This document shows positions 23,753-29,689 of a stretch of 29,689 nt of DNA, one piece after another. Location: assembly GCA_002431285.1 (NCBI GenBank), contig DJEF01000050.1:1-29689 (forward strand), read 5' to 3'. The position numbers and the translations under genes were made by a program. Within the stretch, counting starts at the first letter, position 1, and the number at the start of each line of letters is the position of its first letter. This stretch comes from Ruminococcaceae bacterium UBA5905. GTDB taxonomy: Bacteria > Bacillota > Clostridia > Oscillospirales > Acutalibacteraceae. Under the pieces are notes generated by a model that was not told the origin of the DNA, did no database searches, and saw only the letters and a program-made list of their open reading frames with translations.

Positions 23753-24586
23753 TCAGCGGCCTTTTTCGGATTCCTGCCGCTGGTAATCGGAGGGGGTGCG
23801 CTGTTTGATGGACTTGAACACCCGGGAAAAATACAGAGGATCGTTGAAGCCCACGGAGCTGGCCACCTCCGCAATGGAGAGATTGGGGTTGCGCAGCAGG
23901 CTGCACGCCTCGTTGATGCGGTAGGTTTGCAGATAGGTATGAGGGGATACGCCGAAATCCTGCAGGAATGCCCGATATAGCTGGCTGCGGCTGATGCCCA
24001 CATAGCGGGCGATGTCGCTGACGCCGATCTCCCCGGCATAGTTATACTGAATGAAACGCAGGGCATTGGCCACATAGCCCTGATGGGGATCGTCGGCGGT
24101 GCGGCGGGTATTGTTGCGGATGAGCTGCGCCAGAAACAGATACAGGCATCCCACCATCTCCGCATCGGCGGCGGCCGTGCTGCCGCTGACCTCGGCGATG
24201 CGCAGCAGCAGGGCGGAGGTGGTATCCGACTCGGCAGCCCGCAGCACCGGCTCTTTGCGGGTGAAGCCGGCCATCGTCACCAGCCGCCGGGCGTCGGTGC
24301 CGTTGAAGCCCACCCAGCAGTATTCCCAGGGATCCTGCGGATCGGCCCGGTAGCTGACCATCTGTCCCGGCGCGATGAGAAACAGATCGCCGGCGCGGAG
24401 AGAATAGGTCTGCTTGTTGCATACAAAAACGCCGCAACCGGCGGATACATAGTGGATCAGATAATGATCCCGCAGCCCCGGCCCCCAGCTATGGCTGGCA
24501 TCGCAAGTCTCGTAGCCGGTATTATAGACCGACAGGCCGGCGTTTTCTTTCAGCGTGTCCTTAAAGGAATAGCGAGCTTTCTTCAT
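23753..24586 (-). CDS. AraC-family regulator of galactose genes
   Basis: A 277-aa regulator. The N-terminal AraC_binding (cupin) domain includes RDHYLIHYVSAGCGVFVCNK and LRAGDLFLIAPGQMVSYRAD. The C-terminal double helix-turn-helix includes VSDIARYVGISRSQLYRAFL and SIAEVASSVGFNDPLYFSRVF. This architecture matches the MsmR/RafR-type activators of alpha-galactoside use in Firmicutes. ATG 24586 is preceded by AGGAGG about 7 nt away. It is divergent from galK-galT, so it probably activates them in response to galactose or a galactoside; that is inferred from position. Followed by a strong terminator. Confidence 0.92.
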   Translation of the reverse strand: MKKARYSFKDTLKENAGLSVYNTGYETCDASHSWGPGLRDHYLIHYVSAGCGVFVCNKQTYSLRAGDLFLIAPGQMVSYRADPQDPWEYCWVGFNGTDARRLVTMAGFTRKEPVLRAAESDTTSALLLRIAEVSGSTAAADAEMVGCLYLFLAQLIRNNTRRTADDPHQGYVANALRFIQYNYAGEIGVSDIARYVGISRSQLYRAFLQDFGVSPHTYLQTYRINEACSLLRNPNLSIAEVASSVGFNDPLYFSRVFKSIKQRTPSDYQRQESEKGR

Positions 24587-24609
24587 CCGATCCCCTCCTC
24601 CGTTCCCCT

Positions 24610-24638
24610 ATTGTATCACACAATGCAACAAATGTCCA
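24610..24638 (-). promoter_or_regulatory. Promoter of the gal regulator gene
   Basis: Minus strand: TGGACA (24638-24633), 17-bp spacer, TACAAT (24615-24610). An inverted repeat ATTGT-ATCAC-ACAAT (24610-24624) covers the -10, and TTGTAT/ATACAA (24611-24616, 24638-24643) brackets the promoter; these are candidate operators. Confidence 0.78.
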
Positions 24639-24659
24639 TACAAATGCCGAATAAAAGGA

Positions 24660-24687
24660 TTGACCTTTCCGGCGGCGCTTTTATAAT
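24660..24687 (+). promoter_or_regulatory. Promoter of galK-galT
   Basis: TTGACC (24660-24665), 16-bp spacer, TATAAT (24682-24687). The leader is about 40 nt. Activator sites would lie upstream, between 24610 and 24655, where they overlap the regulator's own promoter. Confidence 0.82.
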
Positions 24688-24734
24688 GATAAGTATAGAA
24701 ACACTGTGAATACGGTATGGAAGGATGATGGGAC

Positions 24735-26021
24735 ATGACAGCAGCAGCGACCATGACGGAGAAAATTCGTTCCGGAGGGTACGACGGGGCTTTCACCCGG
24801 ATGTACGGCGCCGAGCAGGTGGAAGCCCAGCGGGAGCGGTATGCGCGGGCGGTGGCGGAATTCGCCGCTATTTTCGGCGAGGACGGTGCGCCGCTGATGC
24901 TGTTTTCCGCCCCCGGCCGCACCGAGATCGGCGGCAACCACACCGATCACAACCACGGCCGGGTGCTGGCGGGCAGCGTGAATCTGGACGTGATCGCCGT
25001 GGTGCGCCCGGCGGAGGGGACCGTTCGGGTGCAATCCGAGGGCTATCCCATGGATACGGTGGCGCTGGATCATCTGACGCCGCTGGAGCAGGAAAAGAAT
25101 CACTCCGCATCCCTCATCCGGGGGACGGCCGCCCGATTTGCGGCGCTGGGCTACGGCATCGGCGGCTTCGATGCTTACACCACCTCCGACGTGCTGAAGG
25201 GGTCCGGCCTGTCCTCGTCGGCGGCCTTTGAGGTGCTCATCGGTGTGATCCTCAACCACCTGTATAACGGCGGAAAAGTCAGCCCTGTCGAGGTGGCTCA
25301 GATCGCCCAGTATGCGGAGAATGTATTCTTCGGCAAGCCGTGCGGTCTGATGGATCAGATGGCTTCCTCCGTGGGCAATATCATCACGATCGACTTTGCC
25401 GATACCGAGCATCCGGTGATCGAGCAGGTGGATTTCGATTTTTCCAAGACCGGTCATGCCCTGTGCATCGTGGACGTGGGAGGCAACCACGCCGATCTGA
25501 CCCACGAATATGCGGCGGTGCCCGCCGAAATGAAAGCGGTAGCCCGCTCGCTGGGGGTGGAATATCTGCGGCAGACCGATATGGAGACGCTGCTGAAAAA
25601 TATTCCGGCGCTGCGGAAGCAGCACGGCGACCGGGCGGTGCTGCGGGCCATCCACTTCCTGCGGGATAACGCGCGGGTGCCCCGTCAGGTGGCGGCGCTG
25701 CGGGCCGGCGATTTCGAGGAATTCAAGCGTCTGGTGCTGGAATCCGGGCATTCTTCCTTTGAGTATCTCCAGAATGTGTATGCCCCCTGCGCGGTGGAGG
25801 AACAGGGCATGAGCTTGGCGCTGGCGCTGGCCCAGGGGGTGCTGGACGGATGCGGCGCCTGGCGCGTCCACGGCGGCGGGTTCGGCGGCACGACCCAGAA
25901 TTTTGTGCCGCTGGATAAGCTGGAGGAATTCCGCACGGTCATCGAGTCGGTGTTCGGCGCCGGCACCTGTCATGTGCTGAACATCCGTCCCTGCGGCGGC
26001 GTGTGTGTGGATCAACTGTAA
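24735..26021 (+). CDS. galK: Galactokinase
   Basis: Phosphorylates galactose to galactose-1-phosphate with ATP (Leloir pathway, GHMP kinase family). It is 428 aa, somewhat longer than the 380-390 aa typical of E. coli GalK, mostly through an N-terminal extension (MTAAATMTEKIRSGGYDGAF). Signatures: the galactokinase motif PGRTEIGGNHTDHNHG near residue 65, the ATP loop KGSGLSSSAAFEVL, and the C-terminal GGGFGGTTQNFV. ATG 24735 follows a GGAAGGA site; a second in-frame ATG at 24753 is possible. Operon with galT, 25 bp downstream. An epimerase (galE) and mutarotase are not in the window. Confidence 0.96.
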   Translation: MTAAATMTEKIRSGGYDGAFTRMYGAEQVEAQRERYARAVAEFAAIFGEDGAPLMLFSAPGRTEIGGNHTDHNHGRVLAGSVNLDVIAVVRPAEGTVRVQSEGYPMDTVALDHLTPLEQEKNHSASLIRGTAARFAALGYGIGGFDAYTTSDVLKGSGLSSSAAFEVLIGVILNHLYNGGKVSPVEVAQIAQYAENVFFGKPCGLMDQMASSVGNIITIDFADTEHPVIEQVDFDFSKTGHALCIVDVGGNHADLTHEYAAVPAEMKAVARSLGVEYLRQTDMETLLKNIPALRKQHGDRAVLRAIHFLRDNARVPRQVAALRAGDFEEFKRLVLESGHSSFEYLQNVYAPCAVEEQGMSLALALAQGVLDGCGAWRVHGGGFGGTTQNFVPLDKLEEFRTVIESVFGAGTCHVLNIRPCGGVCVDQL

Positions 26022-26046
26022 ATCATTCGGAAAGGTGACGATAATC

Positions 26047-27015
26047 ATGGCAGAGCTTCGCAAACATCCCCTGACAAACGACTGGATCATGATCGCTTCC
26101 CATCGGCAGAACCGGCCGCAGATGCCCAAGGACTACTGCCCCTTCTGTCCCGGCAGCGGCAAGGTGCCGGATCACTTCGATGTGTACGAGTATGACAACG
26201 ACTTCCCCGCTCTGTCTCAGAATCCGCCCCAGCCCGACGATGTGGCGGACGATTTCTTCGAGACGGCGCCCTGCTACGGCAAGTGCGAGGTGATCCTGTA
26301 TTCTCCCGAGCACACGGTAACCCTGCCTGAGCTGTCCCGGGAGCACATCACCAAGCTGGTGGATCTGTGGGCACAGCGGTATGAGGTGCTCAGCGCCGAC
26401 GAAAAGGTGAAGTATGTGTTCATCTTTGAGAACCGGGGCGATGTGGTGGGCGTGACCATGCCCCATCCCCACGGCCAGATCTACGCCTATCCCTTCCTGC
26501 CCAAAAAGCTGGAGCTGGAGGTGCAGAACGCCAAAAAGCACTATGAAGAAAAGGGCAAATGCCTGTTCTGCGACTGGCTGGATCATGAGGTGGCGGACGG
26601 CCGCCGGGTCATTTTCCGCAATGAGTATTTCACGGTGTTTCTGCCGTTCTTTACGGAATACCCCTATGGCGTATACATTATGTCCAACTGCCACAAGTCC
26701 AACATCAGCCAGTTCACTCCGCAGGAACGTTCCTGCCTGGCGGAAACGCTGCGGCAGACCGCCGGTATGCTGGACAGTCTGTTCGACTATAAATTCCCCT
26801 ACATGATGTGTATGTACAATGAACCGGTCAACGGGGAGGACCTGTCGGAGCAGTTCCATTGGCACATCGCTTTCTATCCGCCGATGCGCAGCGCCACCAA
26901 GGTGAAGTACAACGCCTCCAGTGAAACCGGCGCGTGGGCCCATTGCAATCCCACCTGCCCGGAGGAGACCGCCAAGGAGCTGCGGGCGGCTCACGAAAAA
27001 TTCCTGCATAAATAA
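26047..27015 (+). CDS. galT: Galactose-1-phosphate uridylyltransferase (class I)
   Basis: Exchanges UMP between UDP-glucose and galactose-1-phosphate, giving UDP-galactose and glucose-1-phosphate, which can feed GlgC. It is 322 aa from ATG 26047 (AAAGGTG about 11 nt upstream; the frame opens at 26005 inside galK). HIT-superfamily class I enzyme: zinc-binding CPFCPGSG (C31 and C34) and the active-site HPH at 140-142 in MPHPHGQIYAYPF, where H142 is the expected uridylylated residue. FHWHIAFYPP near 280 is the second metal/substrate site. The class I form differs from the class II GalT of many lactic acid bacteria. Followed by a terminator. Confidence 0.95.
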   Translation: MAELRKHPLTNDWIMIASHRQNRPQMPKDYCPFCPGSGKVPDHFDVYEYDNDFPALSQNPPQPDDVADDFFETAPCYGKCEVILYSPEHTVTLPELSREHITKLVDLWAQRYEVLSADEKVKYVFIFENRGDVVGVTMPHPHGQIYAYPFLPKKLELEVQNAKKHYEEKGKCLFCDWLDHEVADGRRVIFRNEYFTVFLPFFTEYPYGVYIMSNCHKSNISQFTPQERSCLAETLRQTAGMLDSLFDYKFPYMMCMYNEPVNGEDLSEQFHWHIAFYPPMRSATKVKYNASSETGAWAHCNPTCPEETAKELRAAHEKFLHK

Positions 27016-27100
27016 AAACGGTCTTAGCGGACGACGACGGTTGGACAGCGATTGACGACTGTCCGGTGGAGACCGCAAAGGACGCTTGGCAGAAATGTGC

Positions 27101-27126
27101 AGCCGCAGGCGATCTCGCCTGCGGCT
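27101..27126 (+). terminator. Terminator of galK-galT
   Basis: Perfect 12-bp stem AGCCGCAGGCGA (27101-27112) with TCGCCTGCGGCT (27115-27126). The inner pairs must open to make a loop. It is followed by GTTTGCGTT, a weak T run. Confidence 0.75.
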
Positions 27127-27268
27127 GTTTGCGTTGCCGGATCATGGGCGGGCGCTCGTTGGCGCTTGTCGGTACGGGCGGCGCCGGGCAGGCCGGGCGC
27201 CGCGTCCGACGAGAGCCGCGGTACCGGGCGAAGCCGGCAGGCGCGGTTGGTGCTCCCGGGTTTTTCTG
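27127..27268. other. GC-rich gene-free stretch before the fprA promoter
   Basis: With the terminator, promoter and leader it makes up the 474-bp gap between galT and fprA. It is rich in GGGCG/CGCCC palindromes. Short open frames in it have no ribosome binding site and low-complexity content. I see no gene. Confidence 0.4.
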
Positions 27269-27269
27269 C

Positions 27270-27302
27270 TGACAGCCGCTGCTTTGTATTGACAGCCGCT
27301 GC
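27270..27302 (+). repeat. 13-bp direct repeat at the fprA promoter
   Basis: TGACAGCCGCTGC occurs at 27270-27282 and 27290-27302, a 20-bp period of about two helical turns. The second copy overlaps the -35 hexamer. Candidate regulator binding site. Confidence 0.6.
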
Positions 27303-27317
27303 AAAAACGGATATAGT
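27289..27317 (+). promoter_or_regulatory. Promoter of fprA
   Basis: Perfect TTGACA (27289-27294), 17-bp spacer, TATAGT (27312-27317). The transcript would start near 27324, leaving a leader of about 166 nt that contains GC-rich inverted repeats but no gene. Confidence 0.85.
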
Positions 27318-27489
27318 AAGAGGCGAACCGAGCAGCACGGGAGCGACCGCGCCGGAAACGGCCCGTTTTCCCGGCCGGTTTGTCTCATTTTCAGCCCTAC
27401 GGGCGCAAGAGGACGGCAAACGGCTGCCCCTCTGTGTCTTGTTTGAACACCGAAATTTGTGAGCAAATTAAATCTAAGGAGTCTGTGCG

Positions 27490-28644
27490 ATGTATATTTC
27501 CGATTCTGTACGCTATATCGGGGTCAACGACCACCAGGTGGATCTGTTCGAGGGGCAGTATGCGGTGCCCAACGGGATGTCTTACAATTCCTATGTCATT
27601 CTGGACGAGAAGATCGCCGTGATGGACACGGTGGATACGCATTTTGTGGATCAGTGGATGGAAAACCTCCGAGCGGAGCTGGGAGGGCGGCAGCCGGATT
27701 ATCTGGTGGTGCAGCATATGGAGCCGGACCATTCCGCCGGGATCCGGCGGTTTGTGGAGGCATATCCGGCGGCAACGGTGGTGGCCACCGCCAAGGCCTT
27801 CCCGATGATGGAGCAATTCTTCGGGCAGCAGATCCCCGCGCACCGTCTGACGGTCGGGGAGGGAGATACGCTCTCCCTGGGAACGCATACGCTGCACTTC
27901 GTCACCGCTCCCATGGTGCACTGGCCGGAGGTGATGGTCAGCTATGAGGACAGCGAAAAGCGGCTGTTCTCGGCGGACGCTTTCGGTAAATTCGGCGCAT
28001 TGGATCGGGAGGAGCCGTGGGAGGACGAAGGCCGACGGTACTATATCGGCATCGTGGGCAAATACGGAGCGCAGGTGCAGACGCTGCTGAAAAAGGCGGC
28101 GGCGCTGGATATCGCCTCCATATGCCCGCTCCACGGCCCGGTGCTGACGGACAATCTGCCCGCCTATCTGGGGCTGTACGATACCTGGTCGGCCTATCGT
28201 CCGGAAAAGGCGGGGGTTGTGGTCGCCTATGCCTCCGTGTACGGCCACACCCGGCAGGCGGCGCTGCGGCTGGCGGAGCGGCTGCGGGAGCAGGGCACAC
28301 CGGTGGAGGGATTCGATTTGGCCCGGTGCGATTTGGCGGAAGCCACGGCCAAGGCCTTTTGCTATGACCGGCTGGTGCTGGCATCCGTCACCTATAACGG
28401 GGATGTGTTCCCGCCCATGAAGGCGTTCATCCAGCATCTGACCGAGCGGAACTACCGCAACCGGACGGTGGCGTTCATGGAAAACGGCTCCTGGGCGCCG
28501 ACGGCGGCCAGGGTTATGCGCACCATGCTGGAGGGCTGCAAGGAGCTGCGCTTTGCCGAAAACAGCGTGCGTATTCTGTCGGCACCGGATCAGGCCGCCG
28601 AGGAGCAGATCGCGGCGCTGGCAGAGGAACTGCGGGATGCGTGA
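27490..28644 (+). CDS. fprA: Flavodiiron protein (A-type flavoprotein)
   Basis: Reduces O2 to water and/or NO to N2O, protecting anaerobes. It is 384 aa. The N-terminal metallo-beta-lactamase-like domain has all diiron ligands: HxExDH in QHMEPDHSAG (H76, E78, D80, H81), H144 in MVHWPE, D163 in SADAFG and H215 in CPLHGP. The C-terminal flavodoxin domain starts at VVVAYASVYGHTRQAA (about 243-258), the FMN phosphate loop. No rubredoxin extension, so an external rubredoxin or reductase must supply electrons. ATG 27490 has AAGGAG about 9 nt upstream. It overlaps the next gene by 8 nt. Confidence 0.95.
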   Translation: MYISDSVRYIGVNDHQVDLFEGQYAVPNGMSYNSYVILDEKIAVMDTVDTHFVDQWMENLRAELGGRQPDYLVVQHMEPDHSAGIRRFVEAYPAATVVATAKAFPMMEQFFGQQIPAHRLTVGEGDTLSLGTHTLHFVTAPMVHWPEVMVSYEDSEKRLFSADAFGKFGALDREEPWEDEGRRYYIGIVGKYGAQVQTLLKKAAALDIASICPLHGPVLTDNLPAYLGLYDTWSAYRPEKAGVVVAYASVYGHTRQAALRLAERLREQGTPVEGFDLARCDLAEATAKAFCYDRLVLASVTYNGDVFPPMKAFIQHLTERNYRNRTVAFMENGSWAPTAARVMRTMLEGCKELRFAENSVRILSAPDQAAEEQIAALAEELRDA

Positions 28645-29227
28645 ACGGGTGGCGCGGCGGTTTGAAACGTCTCTGCCGGAGGGGTATGCGCCGATATATA
28701 CGCTGGATGCCGCCGACAAGCGGGTCGGACTATGGCTCAACGTGGCGGCGCTGGCTCTGACGGCGCTGGTGGCGGCGGCTGCCTGGACGGTGATCCGTCC
28801 CACGGATTTCGCCGCCTGGTACAGTTGGGGACGCTGCCTGCTGCTGATCGGGGCGCTGCTGTTGTACCCGGTGCTGCATGAGCTGCTGCACGGGGCAGCG
28901 TACAAGCTGCTGACCCACCGCCGGTTGACCTTTGGGCTGACGGCCACCGTGGCTTTCTGCGGGGTTCCGGATATCTATGTATACCGGCGTACGGTGCTGA
29001 TCGCGCTGCTGACCCCTTTCGCGGTATTCATTCCGGTGTTTCTGCTGCCGGCCTGTCTGTGTGTCGGGGCGTGGGACCGGTTTGGCGCCGCCCTGCTGCT
29101 GGCCGTGCACATCGGCGGCTGCGTGGGCGATCTATACGATGCGGGACTGTACCGGTTCCGGTTCCGCCGCCCGGATACGCTGATGCAGGACACCGGTCCG
29201 AAGCAGACCTTCTATGTGAAGCAATGA
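28637..29227 (+). CDS. DUF3267-like putative membrane zincin
   Basis: A 196-aa membrane protein. The ATG at 28637 lies within the fprA stop region (8-nt overlap) with GAGGAA about 9 nt upstream, so translation is coupled. Helices are visible at about 30-52, 66-84, 120-138 and 145-165. The second helix ends in the zinc-protease motif LHELLHG (H81, E82, H85), the feature of DUF3267 proteins, which are thought to be membrane metallopeptidases. A candidate third ligand could be in AVHIGGCVGD near residue 155; that is a guess. The pairing with a flavodiiron protein is not one I know, and a functional link is speculative. Confidence 0.82.
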   Translation: MRERVARRFETSLPEGYAPIYTLDAADKRVGLWLNVAALALTALVAAAAWTVIRPTDFAAWYSWGRCLLLIGALLLYPVLHELLHGAAYKLLTHRRLTFGLTATVAFCGVPDIYVYRRTVLIALLTPFAVFIPVFLLPACLCVGAWDRFGAALLLAVHIGGCVGDLYDAGLYRFRFRRPDTLMQDTGPKQTFYVKQ

Positions 29228-29289
29228 GGGCGCTGTCTGCCGCTTTCGCACTGCGGCGGCGCGGCTATCATGACCGCCGCAAAATGGAC

Positions 29290-29318
29290 TTGCACTTTCC
29301 CGGTGAATGTGCTATACT
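29290..29318 (+). promoter_or_regulatory. Promoter of the MATE gene
   Basis: TTGCAC (29290-29295), 17-bp spacer, TATACT (29313-29318). The transcript would start near 29324-29326, inside the left arm of the hairpin that follows. Confidence 0.8.
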
Positions 29319-29320
29319 GG

Positions 29321-29370
29321 CTCCCGCACCCACGATCGCCTGGACGGTCGGGTGCGGGAGTGTTTTTGTT
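29321..29370 (+). terminator. Terminator-like hairpin covering the MATE leader
   Basis: CTCCCGCACCC (29321-29331) pairs with GGGTGCGGGAG (29350-29360), and the inner CGATC/GGTCG can extend it; it is followed by TGTTTTTGTT and then directly by the ATG at 29371. As a full hairpin it can terminate the fprA operon. In the transcript from the promoter at 29290, the only ribosome binding site (GGGAG, 29356-29360) lies in its 3' arm and would be masked. Confidence 0.75.
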
Positions 29371-29689
29371 ATGAAGATCCAATTGTCCGACCATTTCGAT
29401 TATCCTCGGCTGCTGCGGTTTACGCTGCCCTCCATTGTGATGATGGTATTCACTTCCATCTATGGCGTGGTGGACGGCTTTTTTGTCGCCAACTATGTGG
29501 GGAAAACCCCGTTCGCAGCGCTGAATTTCATTATGCCGGTGCTGATCCTGCTGGGCACGGTGGGGTTCATGTTCGGTACCGGCGGCAGCGCGCTGGTGTC
29601 GAAAACCCTGGGGGAAAAAGACCCGGAGAAAGCCAATCGGCTGTTTTCGCTGTTTGTGTATGTGCCGCTGGTGCTGGGAGCGGTGCTGG
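29371..29689 (+). CDS. MATE-family efflux transporter (3' end outside window)
   Basis: The N-terminal 106 residues of a multidrug and toxin extrusion transporter, running off the window. It starts MKIQLSDHFDYPRLLRFTLP at ATG 29371. Helix 1 (LPSIVMMVFTSIYGVVDGFF) carries the typical G-x-x-D-x-x-F/V pattern, followed by VANYVGKTPFAALN and helix 2 (FIMPVLILLGTVGFMFGTGG). GSALVSKTLGEKDPEKANRLFS matches the conserved first cytoplasmic loop of MATE proteins. These carriers use Na+ or H+ to export cationic compounds. The only plausible ribosome binding site is GGGAG, 10 nt upstream, inside a stable hairpin, so expression is probably controlled at the leader. Confidence 0.9.
   Translation, partial: MKIQLSDHFDYPRLLRFTLPSIVMMVFTSIYGVVDGFFVANYVGKTPFAALNFIMPVLILLGTVGFMFGTGGSALVSKTLGEKDPEKANRLFSLFVYVPLVLGAVL

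Noticed and set aside
24681..28947. Long minus-strand frames opposite galK, galT and fprA
   Set aside because: Shadows of well-conserved enzymes; no start signals.
1..29689. tRNA, rRNA, CRISPR array, transposase, phage or integron genes
   Set aside because: None recognised by eye on either strand; a tRNAscan/Infernal run would settle the RNA genes.

Overview
The window is high-G+C DNA with strong AGGAGG-type ribosome binding sites, sigma-A-like promoters (TTGACA-17-TATAAT) and short intergenic gaps. The gene content (glgB-glgC-glgD-glgA, rny, DUF3169/DUF6440-type proteins, a flavodiiron protein, class I galT) points to a Gram-positive anaerobe of the Clostridia, most likely a gut Oscillospiraceae/Ruminococcaceae relative of Faecalibacterium, Gemmiger or Subdoligranulum. 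That placement is inferred from gene content and style, not from a search.

Layout, left to right. 1-2505: 3' part of polA, with terminator. 2758-8668: glycogen operon glgB-glgC-glgD-glgA with promoter, overlapping genes and terminator. 8725-10667: rny (RNase Y) behind a structured leader of about 270 nt. 10668-11058: gene-free. 11059-12873 (minus): alkylation-repair operon (AlkA-like glycosylase, Ogt methyltransferase, HD hydrolase), divergent from a cupin-AraC regulator (12994-13854) across a compact operator region. 13864-15451 (minus): four-gene operon of an XRE regulator, a DUF3169-type membrane protein, a DUF6440-type protein and a small protein with two plausible starts. 15668-16333 (minus): a lipoprotein. 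16910-20170: uronate catabolism, with eda divergent from lacI-uxaC. 20477-21370 (minus): secreted protein with a cohesin-like fold and a long leader. 21860-23542 (minus): multi-spanning DUF4173-type membrane protein. 23753-27015: AraC regulator divergent from galK-galT. 27490-29227: flavodiiron protein plus a DUF3267-type putative membrane zincin. 29371-end: start of a MATE transporter preceded by a terminator-like hairpin that holds its ribosome binding site.

How it fits together. The carbohydrate genes converge on central sugar phosphates. GalK/GalT turn galactose into glucose-1-phosphate, GlgC/GlgD activate that to ADP-glucose, and GlgA/GlgB polymerise and branch glycogen. UxaC and Eda are the first and last steps of hexuronate breakdown. 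This suits a plant-glycan-degrading gut fermenter. FprA suggests O2 or NO detoxification in an anaerobe.

No tRNA, rRNA, CRISPR array, transposase or phage gene was seen. The most interesting material is regulatory: (i) three helically phased TATATCG repeats between the AraC regulator and the alkylation-repair operon; (ii) TTGTCA repeats at exact 21-bp spacing at the XRE promoter; (iii) the 5' hairpin of the MATE gene; (iv) the hairpin-rich rny leader; and (v) the two-start membrane/cytosolic small protein.
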